A stretch of DNA of 64,000 nucleotides from Marinobacterium_A aestuariivivens. Its GTDB lineage: Bacteria > Pseudomonadota > Gammaproteobacteria > Pseudomonadales > Balneatricaceae. Within the stretch, counting starts at the first letter, position 1; every line of letters begins with the position of its first letter. Position numbers and translations under genes: made by a program. This document shows, piece after piece, positions 8,927-20,246 of the stretch. Below the pieces are notes generated by a model, which worked only from the letters and a program-made list of their open reading frames with translations, did no database searches and was not told the DNA's origin. The stretch is taken from NCBI RefSeq assembly GCF_042661465.1, contig NZ_JBHSWE010000002.1, positions 310,001 through 374,000 of the forward strand, read 5' to 3'.

Positions 8927-9901
8927 TTGAGAATCACAACGCCAACCCGTCTGCTGAGTTCCGCTGTACTTTTGTCCCTTTCCATGACCGCCGCCGCGGA
9001 CACCGGCCCCAAGGTATTCGGCCTCCTGAGTGTCGGCGCACTTAATGACGAGAAAGATTTCGAAACCGAAGCCTATGAGCTGGAACTCGGCATCAAGGGC
9101 GTCTATGACATCGAAGGCATCAAGGCCGCGTACGAATTGCTGGCCGACTTCGCCGATGCCGCCAATGCCGAGGAGGATATCGACGGCGAGGACGAGATCC
9201 ATGTGCGCCAGGCCTCGGTCGCTTTCCGGACCCAATATGGCGCCTTTGTGATAGCGCCCCGCGCCGTCAGCGGCCAGTTCCGGAATATCTACGGCGGCCT
9301 GCGCAAGTTCGAATACAACGAACCCCACGCCAGTACCCCCGCTGCCGGTGGTAAGGTCTTCGAGCAACCGGACGAGGGTCAGAACGTGTTGGCCTACGTT
9401 TCGCCAAACTGGAACGGCTTTCAGCTGATCGGTGCCTCGCTGCAGATCAACGAGGACAATGACGAGGACCACGACGTTATCGCCGTGCGTGCGGTTTACT
9501 GGGGCAATAACTGGAATATCGGCATCGGCCGGGTGAACGTCGATAAGGAAGCAGGCCCGCCCAGCGCCAACGACGACTATAACCGCGACTCTATCGGTTT
9601 CGCTTACAACTTCAGCAAATTCGAACTGGGCGGCGTCTACGAGCGCAACAGCGACCGTTTCGGCGGCGATGATTCCGACGTTTTCGGTGTCGCTGCCAAA
9701 TATCACTTTGGTCAGGGCTGGTCCTCTTCGCTGGGCTACTTCGATAAAGACTACGATAACGACGACACCGGCGTCGACAACAGTCTGGTGGTGCTGAATC
9801 TGAAAAAGCAGCTGAAAGACAACGTCAACCTCTGGGCCGAAGCCGGCGAATACGACGAAGGCTCAGACAATATCGCGCTGGGCGTCAACGTCGAATTCTA
9901 A
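8927..9901 (+). CDS. Outer-membrane porin
   Basis: A 324-residue porin of the Porin_4 type: signal peptide ending in MTAAAD, alternating amphipathic strands, acidic loops, and a C-terminal strand ending NIALGVNVEF with the terminal Phe expected for BAM recognition. The TTG start at 8927 is needed to include the signal peptide and follows AAGGA. A strong terminator lies 30 bp downstream. It could serve substrate entry for the neighbouring TRAP system. Confidence 0.8.
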   Translation: MRITTPTRLLSSAVLLSLSMTAAADTGPKVFGLLSVGALNDEKDFETEAYELELGIKGVYDIEGIKAAYELLADFADAANAEEDIDGEDEIHVRQASVAFRTQYGAFVIAPRAVSGQFRNIYGGLRKFEYNEPHASTPAAGGKVFEQPDEGQNVLAYVSPNWNGFQLIGASLQINEDNDEDHDVIAVRAVYWGNNWNIGIGRVNVDKEAGPPSANDDYNRDSIGFAYNFSKFELGGVYERNSDRFGGDDSDVFGVAAKYHFGQGWSSSLGYFDKDYDNDDTGVDNSLVVLNLKKQLKDNVNLWAEAGEYDEGSDNIALGVNVEF

Positions 9902-9930
9902 GTCCTGCCCTTTTCTTCGATTCAACATTC

Positions 9931-9954
9931 GCCCCGCCTCTGCGGGGCTTTTTT
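9931..9954 (+). terminator. Rho-independent terminator of porin gene
   Basis: GCCCCGC and GCGGGGC form a 7-bp stem around CTCT, followed by six T residues. Confidence 0.9.
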
Positions 9955-9959
9955 GTTTG

Positions 9960-10911
9960 CCCTGCGAAGCAGGCAAACCCGGCCCTCTGAAAGAAGAGGG
10001 CGTCACCCCGACCGAGGGGTAGGCAAGGGCGTCGCTGGCAACGGTGAGGTCTGAAGGAAGCCATAGGAAGTAAGCGGCACATAACGCTAGTGAACCTGGG
10101 CCGGCACCACAGAGGCGACAAACGTGCGAAATAGAGCGAAGTCCAATACTCGGTCAGATCTGTGGTGTGTTGCAGGATGGGGCTGCTTACAGGGAGCCTG
10201 TAGTAACGGGGGAAGCTTGGTACCACATCTTGGCAGGGAACCAAGACCGGCTATTCAAGAGGCATCTTGAGAGTGGCGGGGGGCGAGGTGGCAGATGAGC
10301 CCGTAGTAGTGATGAAGTCCCGGCCGGTGAAAGCGGGTAACCGACTGGAGGGTAAAACCGGGACGACCGCTGGCGGAGGTCCAGCGGGGCCTGGGGCGGC
10401 CAAAAGCCGCTTCAGGATGCGAAGGGGTGAAGTAAACAGTAAAGCGTCATCGGCCCGACTGGCCGACCCAGGTGGGATGCACAAACCATTCGACGGGATG
10501 GGGTCTTCCCGTCCGGGGCCTTGGGAACGAGGTCGCTGGACGACGAAACCGCACCATGGGAGTAGGACGGCACCGTGCAGCAGATTGCCAATGAGCTAGC
10601 ACCCTGCGCGGGACGTTTGAACTATACTGCCACCGGTGTTGAGTCAATCAGACGGGTGAACACAGAAACGAGCAGGTCATGAGGAAGTATTACAGTCTCT
10701 ACGGACGACTGCTGGACAAACGAGCGTTGTTCGAAGCGTTCAAACAAGTCAAACGCAACAAGGGCGCGGCCGGAATCGATGGGCAGAGCCTGAGTGCGTT
10801 TGAGGCGGATTTGGACAGAGAGCTGTCATGGCTGCTACTCGAACTGAAGGAGAAGCGCTATCGGGCGCGTCCGGTCAGGCGTGTGACCATTCCGAAGGAT
10901 GGCGGAGGAGG
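9960..10911 (+). mobile_element. 5' fragment of a group II intron
   Basis: From about 9960 the DNA is hairpin-rich and carries domain-I-like phrases such as GGTGAGGTCTGAAGGAAGCC, and then the 5' end of an intron reverse-transcriptase gene (10679). The coding part ends abruptly after about 75 codons and no domain V/VI sequence is seen, so this is a 5' remnant. The exact 5' splice boundary could not be placed. Confidence 0.65.
10679..10911 (+). pseudogene. Group II intron reverse transcriptase, N-terminal fragment
   Basis: Translation shows RRNKGAAGIDGQS-like KRNKGAAGIDGQSLSAFEAD and RARPVRRVTIPKDGGG, the start of LtrA-type intron-encoded reverse transcriptases (RT0/RT1 region). Homology stops at the PKDGGG turn; the frame then reaches a stop at 10936 with unrelated residues. 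The catalytic YADD motif, maturase domain and endonuclease are missing. Confidence 0.8.
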
Positions 10912-11439
10912 TATAAGTGCGGACTATGCTGCCTGACGTGGAGGCTTCTCATCAATCGCCCTCGATCGAGCGCTACGCCTCGTCCCAAGCCCTCGACTTC
11001 CATTGAACCCGCGCTGAAGATAGACGTCGATGACGTACTCATGGAATCTTTTGGCGACCAGATGTTGATGTACAACACAGAGAATGACTGACAGTCTGGT
11101 AATTATTCATGCATGATTACTAAGTTGGCTATTGAGCGGATCTTGCGGGTTCAGGCGACTTCATCCCAGAGGATAACGGCTACGGTGAGCTGCTCGTTCT
11201 GGTTGGAGGGCTTGGCCACCTGCTTGAAGTAGTCAGGCAGGGTGAATGTTTCGTCATCATCGGTGCGAGCTTCGGATTCTGCCGAGGTGGGGTGGCGCCA
11301 GTGATGTTGTTAATTCTTGCGTATCCGGTCACGGAGCAGTCGGTTGCGATGGTAGTGACTCTGGGAAATCGTCATCTCGTTGCTCGCTTTGCTGGCTGCC
11401 GTCTGGGCTCTTCGGGTACTGCTGCGGATCCCGACTGTA

Positions 11440-11775
11440 GTGCTCCCATAAACTTTGATGCCCACACTTGAATCAGGGTGCAATCGATTCTGGAACGGTC
11501 GTCGGATAGCAGTTCGCGCTCCCGCGCCAAGTTGACCACTTCCTAATAATAATTAATTTTAGTCACGACATCGTGCTCCAGTAGCTGCGCCCGGCTGGTA
11601 CTGAAGCTCGAGTGATGCCCCACCGGGTCATCACTGATCAGCCAGACGAAGCAGTGGTATAGCAGATTGTAACTGATCTGTTCGACCAGTTGCCGTTCGC
11701 TGCTGCTGGAATCTTGCAGCAGTTGAGTCTTAATAAATCGCTCGGGCGCAATCGCCGCGGCCTGTAGGACGACGA
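11440..11775 (-). pseudogene. IS5/IS1182-type transposase remnant
   Basis: Minus-strand reading gives RQLVEQISYNLLYHCFVWL, DDPVGHHSSFS, LLEHDVVTKI, ARERELLSDD and CTLIQVWAS, in the order seen in IS5/IS1182-family transposases (SERQLMEQLDYNLLFRWFVGL, TLIEAWAS). A stop lies within the block at the NYY-stop-EVV junction. The catalytic DDE core is not recognisable. The flank 11090-11440 shows a minus-strand phrase (TLPDYFKQVAKPSNQNEQLTVAVILWDEV) that I cannot assign. Confidence 0.6.
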
Positions 11776-12288
11776 TACCAGTGTGAACGAAAAAAGTCCC
11801 ACCTTGTCAGCAGGGTTGGGGTGGCTGGGCGGGACGTAAAAAATGCTTATTCAGAACAAAGCATAGACCTGCAACGAGTAGCTGGCATGCCGGATCGATA
11901 GTCACACTTGCCTGCTCGGTCCCTACGTGCTGGAGGATGTCTGCGTAACTATCGATTCAGGAGGGTGCCAGAGGTCAGTCACATTGAGCTGGAATACGAT
12001 CTAGCACGTTGCTGATTCATGTCTCGAAGGCCGCTCTGTGCCGGGTGCTGCCGCTGGGCGAGAGGACCGTACCTGCGAAGAACCTGCAAGCCAGCAGTTC
12101 GTAAGGCATAAGTTCAATCCAAGTATCGCGACTCCATAGACCACCCTGGACAGAAGAAAAATTGTAGTACTTTCACGATTGGTGGATCGCAGGCTGCAGC
12201 TTTCCGGTGTCTCTTGGCTACCGACCATCATGGCGGCGGTCTGTCGGACATTTCGCTATTGGCCCATGTTGTAGTAAAATGGCTATTG
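11776..12288. other. Unassigned remnant DNA
   Basis: About 500 bp between the transposase remnant and the toxin-antitoxin promoter. There is no open frame with a recognisable domain, no terminator and no tRNA. A 76-codon minus-strand frame at 12001-12231 lacks a ribosome-binding site and any known motif. It is probably further decayed mobile DNA. Confidence 0.4.
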
Positions 12289-12309
12289 TGTACGGAGTTC
12301 TTCCGTACA
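12289..12309. promoter_or_regulatory. Operator-like palindrome of the DUF1778-GNAT operon
   Basis: TGTACGGA and TCCGTACA form a perfect 8-bp inverted repeat with a GTTCT spacer, 25 bp before the antitoxin start. RHH antitoxins of this family autorepress through such palindromes, so it is the likely TA operator. Confidence 0.7.
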
Positions 12310-12333
12310 TCTGGTGGCTTGAAGGAGGTTGTC

Positions 12334-12612
12334 ATGGCAGCTGCAGCACGCGAACGCATTGATATGCGTGTCGATGAAGAGACCAAGCAGATGGCGGAAC
12401 GTGCCGCTGCGGCACTTGGTTGCGCCTCCCTGACGGAGTTCATCACCCGCCTAATCCGTGAAAATGCACCAGCGATACTCGAGCGCCAGGCCTCGATCCA
12501 GCTGACCAACGAGCAGTTCGACCATTTCATGGCGGTCTGTCAGGACGAAACCCGCAAACCCAGCGCTCGAATTCTGGCAGCAGCCAAACGTTTGGACGAC
12601 GAGGGATTCTAA
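12334..12612 (+). CDS. DUF1778 (TacA-like) antitoxin
   Basis: A 92-residue protein with an N-terminal ribbon-helix-helix (RIDMRVDEETKQMAERAAAALG) and a flexible C-terminus ending RILAAAKRLDDEGF, the usual shape of DUF1778 antitoxins that bind GNAT toxins. GAAGGAGG precedes the ATG. The stop codon abuts the toxin start. It should neutralise the acetyltransferase and autorepress the operon. Confidence 0.85.
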   Translation: MAAAARERIDMRVDEETKQMAERAAAALGCASLTEFITRLIRENAPAILERQASIQLTNEQFDHFMAVCQDETRKPSARILAAAKRLDDEGF

Positions 12613-13128
12613 TTGTCGGTACTACAAGGATTCGTATTCGTCGACCAACAGCAACACGACCTGAAAGCGTTTGATTGTGGCGAGCCAGGCATGAACCAGT
12701 TCCTCGCTCGTTTTGCATGCCGGGATATGAAACTCGGTATCAGTGCGACCTGGGGGCTTCCCACTGATGAGGCTGCTGCAGAAGAGAAAACTCGGTTGGC
12801 CGCGTACTATACGCTGGCTTCGGCCACCGTGACCCGGGACCAGATTCCGGAGAAAAAGCTTCCGCCCTATGCGATCCCTGTGACCTTGCTGGCTAAACTG
12901 GCCGTCGACGTCCGGTACCAGAATCAGGGCTTGGGCGAGAAGTCCCTCATCTCAGCTCTGCGGCATGCAGTTAGGCTTAGCGATACGGGCTTACCCGCCG
13001 TCGGCGTTACGCTGGATGTGCTCAATGACGCTGCTTTGCGCTTCTATCAGCAGTTTGAGATCTTTGAGCCCTTTACGCGTGATCCCATGCGCCTGTTCGT
13101 GCCGATGCGGGTGCTGCGAGAGATCTGA
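12613..13128 (+). CDS. GNAT toxin (TacT-like tRNA acetyltransferase)
   Basis: A 171-residue GNAT protein starting at TTG immediately after the antitoxin stop, consistent with translational coupling. The acetyl-CoA motif region is KLAVDVRYQNQGLGEKSLISAL, and LAAYYTLASATV is the usual family beta strand. TacT-like enzymes acetylate the amino group of charged tRNAs and block translation. The length matches intact family members, so the pair seems functional. Confidence 0.85.
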   Translation: MSVLQGFVFVDQQQHDLKAFDCGEPGMNQFLARFACRDMKLGISATWGLPTDEAAAEEKTRLAAYYTLASATVTRDQIPEKKLPPYAIPVTLLAKLAVDVRYQNQGLGEKSLISALRHAVRLSDTGLPAVGVTLDVLNDAALRFYQQFEIFEPFTRDPMRLFVPMRVLREI

Positions 13129-13403
13129 CTCTCTTCCGCATTCGCAACCTCTTCGAACCAGCCATCGACGCATCTGCCGCCGTCCCAACAGTCATGAACG
13201 AGTTTTCCGAGACAGTGGGGTAATAAGTACTTTTCTGATCAGCATGCTCATGGTGCTGATTCCAATAGAATTTATGGCAAGGGACTACCGCTTTGTAATG
13301 GTATCCCACATAGCGGTCCAGGATCAGAATATGAACTGTCAGACGCTCTCTCGGCCGAGTTCGAGAAGCGGTAACCGAATGTATCTACCGAATACATAGG
13401 GGG

Positions 13404-13584
13404 CTGACGCCCGGCATCGAGGAGCTAGAGCGCAATCTGGAAGAGGCCATCGCGTCCCGTCCCGATGGAATTGCGGTGCCGATTCTCGATGCAAGGGCCC
13501 TTAAGGGATTCATTCGAGAAGCGTTGGCGATGGGGTTTCCGGTGGTGGGATTCAATATTCCGGACAACCGTCCCCCGGACCAGC
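13404..13584 (+). pseudogene. Sugar ABC transporter substrate-binding protein fragment
   Basis: An open stretch of about 60 codons, without a start, reads LEEAIASRPDGIAVPILDA, ALKGFIREALAMG and FPVVGFNIPDNR, typical of the RbsB/LacI-like periplasmic binding fold (SRPDGIAV.. and AxxxGIPVVxFN). It is cut on the right by the IS21-like end at 13585. Confidence 0.6.
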
Positions 13585-13818
<234 letters not shown>

Positions 13819-14194
13819 TCAAAGCCAGAGGCACAAGTGTTGCTTCAACAACAGGCCGGATATATGGCAGCAACCTGTCCCTGAAATCGAAATCTGGCGC
13901 CGTGCAAACGGCGAGGAGTCATAAATCGGTGGAATGGTGCGGGCCGGATGCACTGCAGCTCGCCGAACAGAGGCACAACAGCGCCAGCCCCGGCCCGGCC
14001 ACTGGGCGGTGCAGCCGCTGGCGAAACCATACCCGGGCGGCTTGGCCGACTGGCTAGAGTTCAACCGCCAGCAGTTGACGAACGCGTTGCGGCAATCCTG
14101 AACGCTTGGATACGCTGCTGAAACCTATACATTTTCCGGCTGCCGCGGTTACCATTCCAGCTCTGTAATGTGACCGCTGAGAAACGAGGTAAAC
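13819..14194. other. Unassigned DNA before the Wadjet operon
   Basis: About 375 bp. One plus-strand phrase (PLAKPYPGGLADWLEFNRQQLTNALRQS) ending at 14099 looks protein-like but has no start and no family I recognise. A GAGG at 14186-14189 is the likely ribosome-binding site of jetC. No promoter stands out. Confidence 0.35.
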
Positions 14195-17100
14195 TTGACC
14201 TCCGCTATGCAAAGCCAACTGCTGGATTTCGCCGATACGGACAATCGTGCCGGCTTTCGTCTGCACCGCTTCGAGGTGCTCAACTGGGGCACCTTCGACC
14301 GCCATATCTGGTCGCTGAATTCGGAGGGTGACAACGCTCTGCTGACCGGCGATATCGGCTCCGGCAAGTCCACCCTGGTGGATGCCCTGACCACCCTGAT
14401 GGTGCCGGCGCAGAAGATCACCTTCAACAAGGCGGCGGGCGCCGAGGGCAAGGAGCGCAGCCTGCGCTCCTACGTGCTGGGTTACTACAAGAGCGAGAAG
14501 GACGACAGCAGCTACAAGGCTAAGCCGGTGGGGCTGCGCAAGCCCGGCAGCTACAGCGTGCTGCTGGCGCAGTTCTACAACCAGGGGTTCGACCAGTGGC
14601 TGACGCTGGCGCAGGTGTTCTGGCTCAAGCCCGGCGAAAGCAGCCCGGAGCGCTTTTATCTAGTGGCCAACCGGCCGCTCAGCGTCAAGGCGGATTTCTC
14701 CGAAGGGGCGGGCGGCAAGGGGGCGATCTACAGAGCCTGCAGCGACGGCTGCGCAAGACCGACGGGGTGCAACTGTTCCCAAGCTTCAACCAGTACAGCG
14801 CCGAATTCCGCCGCCATATGGGGATTGAGAGCGAACAGGCGCTGAACCTGTTCTACCAGACCGTGTCGATGAAGGCGGTGGGCAACCTGACCGACTTCGT
14901 GCGCTCCCATATGCTGGAGCTGTCCACCATCGGCGAGCGGATCGAACAGGCGATCCGCTCCTTCAATGACCTGGACCGCGCCCACCAGGCGGTACTCAAG
15001 GCGCAGCGTCAGATCAGCCACCTCGAGCCGCTCACCGACGAGTGGCGCGCCTGCCTGAAGCTGCAACAGGAAATCGACCTCTACAACGGTGCACTCACTC
15101 ATCTGGAGGCGTTCTTCAACCGGCTCAAGTCGGAGTTGCTGGAGCAGCGTATCGAACGGCATACCGAGCAACTGGACAGCCTGAATCGGTTACTGGAAAC
15201 CATGACCGACGAGATCGACGAAGGGCAACGTCAGGCGAACCGGTTGCGCATGGATATCGTCGAAGCGGGGGCGGCCGTATCCAGCAGCTTGAAGAGGATA
15301 TCCAACGTCTGGAGAAGGAGAAGGCACGCCTGAAGCGGCTGGCGGAACGCTACCAGGCACTGTGCAGACGGCTGGAACTGGATGAGCGCCTAGACGCCGA
15401 GCAGTTCGACACCAACCGGCGCCGGAGCCGGGTGCAGCTGCAGCAAATGGAAGGGCAACTCCAGGTGTTGCACGACGAGGAGGTCGGACAGCAGGTCGAG
15501 GTGGCCCGGCTGAAGGATGAGGGCAACCGCCTCGGCGAAGAGTTGGCATCGCTCAAAGCCCGCAAGACCAGTATTCCAAGCCAGGTGCTGGCGATTCGAC
15601 AGCGGATCTGTGACGCACTGGAACTGGACGAGACCGCCTTGCCCTTTGCCGGTGAACTGATCCAGGTACGTGAGGAGGAGATGGAGTGGGAGGGTGCTAT
15701 CGAGCGGGTGCTGCACAACTTCGGCCTCAGCCTGCTGGTGCCGGAAGCGCTCTACGCGCAGGTAGCCGGTTTCGTCGACCAGACCCATCTGCGGGGGCGT
15801 CTGGTCTACTTCCGCGTTCCTGAGCAGGTCAACCAGCCGCACAGTCAACCGGCGCCCGATCACCTGTTCCGCAAGGTGGAGCTGAAAACCGATAGCGAAT
15901 TCTACCCCTGGCTGGAGAAGGAACTGCTGGAGCGGTTCGACTACAGCTGCTGCGAGCGGCTGGAGGAGTTCCGCCGCCTGCCCAAGGCGATCACCCGCAA
16001 CGGCCAGATCAAAAGCGGCAAGGGGCGCCACGAAAAAGACGACCGCCACAACATCAACGATCGCACCCGCTACATACTCGGTTGGTCCAACGCCGGCAAG
16101 ATCGAGGCTCTGGAAGCGCGACTGGAAGGCCTGCGCCAACGGATGCTGAACCTGGCAGAACGGATCGACAACCTGCAGAAACAGCACAAGGCGTTGGATG
16201 CCGGCCGCAGCGATCGCCAGGAGCTGGAGAGGATCGAGCGTTTTGCCGACCTGGATTGGCCCTCGGTGGCCCACGCCATCGACGGCAAGCATCATGAGAA
16301 GCGGCAACTGGAGCAGAGCTCCGAACAGCTGCAGCTGTTGCGCGGGCGGCTGGCCGAGCTGGAGCAGCGGCTAAAGGAGCTTGGCGAGCGCAAGGATCTC
16401 AAGATCCGCGAACAGGGCCAGGTGGAGAACAGTCTGGAATCGGACAAGCAACTGCTCGACAACGCCCGCGCCTCGTTCGAAGCGCTGGAAACGGCCGAGC
16501 GTGAGCACTGGTTCGGACAGATCGAAGCCCTGCGCAGCAGCGCCACCGCGGCCGGGGTGTTCAGCGCCGAGCGCCCCAGCATCCAGGGCTGTGACCAGCG
16601 CCGTCAGGAGATGACCCGCTGGCTAAGGGACAACAAACTGAAATCCGCCATCGACAAGGAAGCACGCCGGCGCGACACCCTGATCGACCGCATGCGCACC
16701 TTCAAGGACGCCTATGCTCAGGACACCGAGGAGCTGGATGTCAGTCTGGCGGCTGCCCACGAGTACCAGGCGATCCTCGAACGGCTACGCGACGACGACC
16801 TGCCACGCCACCAACAGCGTTTTCAGCGCATGCTGCGCGAGAATACCATCAACGAAATGGCACTGCTCAACGGCGAACTGGAGCGCGAACGGGAAGCGAT
16901 CGTCGACAAGATCGAACGAATCAACCATTCCCTGTCGGCACTGGACTACAACGAAGGCACCTATATCCGTCTGGAGCAGGAGTTCAATCCGGACCCGGAT
17001 ATCCGTGGCTTCCGCGAGTCGTTGCGCAACTGCCTGGGCGACACTCTGGGCGGCAGCGCCGACCAGGTCTACTCGGAACAGAAGTTCCAGATGGTGAAGG

Positions 17101-17623
17101 CGCTGATCGACCGCTTTAAGGGGCGCGAAGGGCTCAGCGCAGAAGACCAGCGCTGGACCCGCAAGGTCACCGACGTGCGCAACTGGTATCTGTTCTCCGC
17201 CAGCGAACGCTGGCAGGAGGACCAGACCGAGAAGGAGCGCTACTCGGACTCCTCCGGCAAGTCCGGCGGCCAGAAAGAGAAGCTGGCGTATACCATCCTC
17301 GCCTCGGCGTTGGCCTACCAATTCGGCCTGGAGTGGGGCGAGACCCGCTCCCGCTCCTTCCGCTTCGTGATGATTGACGAGGCGTTCGGGCGCGGCTCCG
17401 ACGAATCGGCCCGTTACGCGCTGGAACTGTTCCGGGGCTCAACCTGCAGTTGTTGATCGTCACCCCGCTGCAAAAGATCCATGTGATCGAAGACTATGTG
17501 CGCAGCGTCAATTTCGTATACAACCCACTGGGCAGCCACTCCATGGTGCGCAACCTCAGCATCGAAGAGTACCGACAGGAGAAGCAACAGTACCATGCCG
17601 ACGAACCGCTGGAGCAGGCCTGA
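14195..17623 (+). CDS. jetC: Wadjet JetC (MukB/SMC-like ATPase), three frame breaks
   Basis: About 1,140 codons. Walker A is GDIGSGKST (residues 52-60); YQTVSMKAVGNLTDFVRSHMLE is a family block; a long coiled coil follows; the C-terminus has the signature SGKSGGQKEKLAYT and Walker B FRFVMIDEAFGRGSDES. Reading passes through three frames with single-base losses near 14728, 15272 and 17437, each in a G-rich run, after which family sequence resumes at once (DLQSLQRRL; IQQLEEDIQ; LNLQLLIVTPLQKIH). It forms the DNA-extruding SMC complex that recognises small circular DNA. TTG start chosen from GAGG spacing; ATG 14207 is the alternative. Confidence 0.88.
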
Positions 17624-18808
17624 AGAACTGCGCGCCCGCTTGCGCAAGCGGTGGCAAAGCCAGCGGCTGCTGAAAGGCTGGCTGCTGGGTGAGTTGACTC
17701 TCCCCGTCCGCCTGCCGATCAAGGGGCCGACCCCGCGCGAACTGCGCGAGTGTTTCGCCGAGGTGAGCGCCTGGGCCGATGACTGGCAACGGGCCGAGCA
17801 AGAGGAACCGTTCCAACTCGAGATGCAGACGGTCAACAACCAGCGCATGGGACGCCAGTCCCTGCCGCGCCAACTGCTGCTGGCCGACGAGACAGCTCTG
17901 TTCGGCTGGATCGGCGAGGCCGAAGCGTTCTCCCGCTTCCTGCATCTGGTCGAACGGCTGACCGAGCGCTGGCCGCAATGCCGATCCACGCTGGCTGGCC
18001 AGCCGTTCCGGCTGCTGGCACTGGCGCCGCATATCGATGCCCTCTGTGCCGTACTGGCCTGGTTCGAGGCCCACCCCTGGCCTGACCGCTACCTGCGCGA
18101 ACTGGAGATCCCCGGCGTAGACACCAAGTTCATCGAAAACAACCGGCAGTTGATTCATGACCTGCTGGTGGCGACGATCCCGCCGGAGTGCTATGACGCC
18201 ACTGTCACCGGGCTCGCGCAGCACGGTTTCGAGCGCAAGTTCGGCCTGCGCTACGACCCGTCCACGATCCGCTTCCGGTTGCTGGATCAGCGCCTGGCGT
18301 TGGGTGGCCTGACCGACCTGAGCGTGCCCTGGCCCAGTTCGCGCAGCTGCGCCTGCCGGTGGCGCGGGTGTTCATCACCGAGAACAAGATCAACGGCCTG
18401 GCGTTCCCGCCGCTGTTCAATGCCTTGGTGATCTTCGGTCTGGGCTACGGCGTGGAACAATTGGGCCGGATCGATTGGCTGAAAGAGAAAGAGATCCACT
18501 ATTGGGGCGATATCGACAGCCACGGCTTCAACATCCTGGCACAGCTGCGCAAACAGCTGCCGCAGACCCGCTCCCTGCTGATGGACGAGGCCACCCTGCT
18601 GGAGCTGCGCGAGCTCTGGGTCGAGGAACCGCAGCCGCAACGCAACTTCGATACCGGCTCGCTGACGGCGGACGAAGCAACACTGCTCGATGCCCTGTGG
18701 CACAACCGCTGGGGACATAATCTTCGCCTCGAGCAGGAGCGCATCCCCTTTTCCCGGCTGCAGCGGCACTTGCAGCAGCTGGATCAACTGGAGCAGGAGG
18801 CGATCTGA
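17595..18808 (+). CDS. jetD: Wadjet JetD (TOPRIM nuclease), one frame break
   Basis: About 404 codons, DUF3322 then DUF2220. The TOPRIM-like C-terminal domain shows FITENKINGLAFP (acidic Glu) and HYWGDIDSHGFNIL (DxD). One base appears lost in the CCC run near 18328; both sides join as LSVP-LAQFAQLRLPVARVF. The start overlaps the jetC end by 29 bp. JetD is the endonuclease that cleaves plasmid DNA after loop extrusion. Confidence 0.88.
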
Positions 18809-20246
18809 TGGAGTTCCGGCAACTGCGCGAACTGCGCGCCACTCATCCCGCCTGGCGCCTGCTGGCTGCCGACCACGCGCCGCTGATTCTCAGCTTTCTG
18901 GCCCGGGTGTTCGTGCGCCAGAACCGGCGCTCCATGGGGCAATCCGAACTGGCATCCAAGCTGGACGACTATCTGTTCCGACTGCGCGAAGCCGAAGGTC
19001 AGGAGCTGTTTCCCAAATCCGGCAAAGCCTATCTGGAAGACTGGGCACGGCCCGACACCGCCTACCTGCGAAAATACTACCCCCGCGCCGGAGACGAGGC
19101 TGAGTTCGACCTGTCGCCGGCGGCGGAAAAGGCGGTGGACTGGATCGGCAAGCTGGAGCAGCGCCAGTTCGTCGGCACCGAGTCCCGCCTGCAGAACCTG
19201 TTGGAACAACTGCAGCAACTGATCCAGCTAACCGAGACCGATCCCCAGGTGCGCATACAGGAGTTGCATGAGCAACGGGCGGCGCTGGAGCGACAGATCG
19301 CCGAACTGGAACGGCAGCCGGTGCTCAGTGTAGACGCCACCCAGGTCAAAGAGCGTTTTTTCCAGGTGGAAGACTGCGCCCGCCAGCTGGTGGGCGACTT
19401 CCGGCAGGTCGAGCAGAACTTCCGCGATCTGGACGCCCGCGTGCGGGAGAAGATCACCCTCAGTGACCAACGCAAGGGGAGTTGCTGGCGGAGATCTTCG
19501 GCGACCAGGACGCCATCGCCGACTCCGACCAAGGCAAGAGCTTCCGTGCCTTCTGGGCGCTGATCATGTCGCCGCAGCGACAGCAACAGATGGCCGACTG
19601 GTTGCAGACCATCTTCGCCCTGGATCCGGTGCGGGAGCTGGAGCCAGACGACTTTCTGCGTCGCCTGCACCACCGTCTGCTGGAAGCGGGCGAGAAGGCA
19701 CAGCGCACCTCCGCCTCGCTGGCAGAACAACTGCGCCGCTACCTGGACGACCAGGCCTGGAAAGAGAACAAACGGATACTGCAACTGATCGGCCAGATCG
19801 AGCGCCGCGCCGTGAAGTGCAAGCAGAACCCGCCGAACGCCCCCGATTTCGGCCGTCTGGACGATACCCGCGCCGCCATCGACCTGCCGATGAGCCGGGG
19901 GCTGCTCCGTCCGGACCGCATAGCGCCGGTCAATCTGCAGGCCGCTACCGAAGGGAGCAACGACTTCTCCACCGATGCGCTCTACGACCAGGAATACGTG
20001 GATATCAGCCGCTTGCAGGCCAATATCCGTCAAGCTCTGCAGCAGCGCAACCAGGTCGGCCTCGGCGAACTGTGCGAACAGTTCCCGCTGCAGCAGGGAC
20101 TGGCCGAGTTGCTCGCCTACATGAATCTCGCCAGCCAACAGGACAACGCGTTGATCGACGACGCGCAACATATCCAGATCCGCTGGCAAACCGAGGACAA
20201 ACGATGGAAACAGGCTACCCTGCCGACGATTCTGTTCAGCCGCTGA
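18808..20246 (+). CDS. jetA: Wadjet JetA (MukF-like kleisin, DUF3375), one frame break
   Basis: About 480 codons, the usual JetA length. It starts MEFRQLRELRATHPAWRLLA, a typical DUF3375 opening, with its ATG overlapping the jetD stop. One G seems lost in the GGGG run at about 19477-19481; the frame continues as ELLAEIFGDQDAIADSDQG. JetA is the kleisin-like bridge of the JetABC complex. Confidence 0.88.

Noticed and set aside
8219..9706. Long minus-strand reading frame opposite the porin gene
   Set aside because: It is antisense to the porin, which has a signal peptide and barrel features; the minus frame shows Val/Ala-rich low-complexity sequence without a domain.
14728..19481. Programmed -1 ribosomal frameshifting in jetC, jetD and jetA
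   Set aside because: Five shifts in one operon, without slippery heptamers or downstream pseudoknots, and the same pattern in unrelated genes, fit homopolymer errors better.
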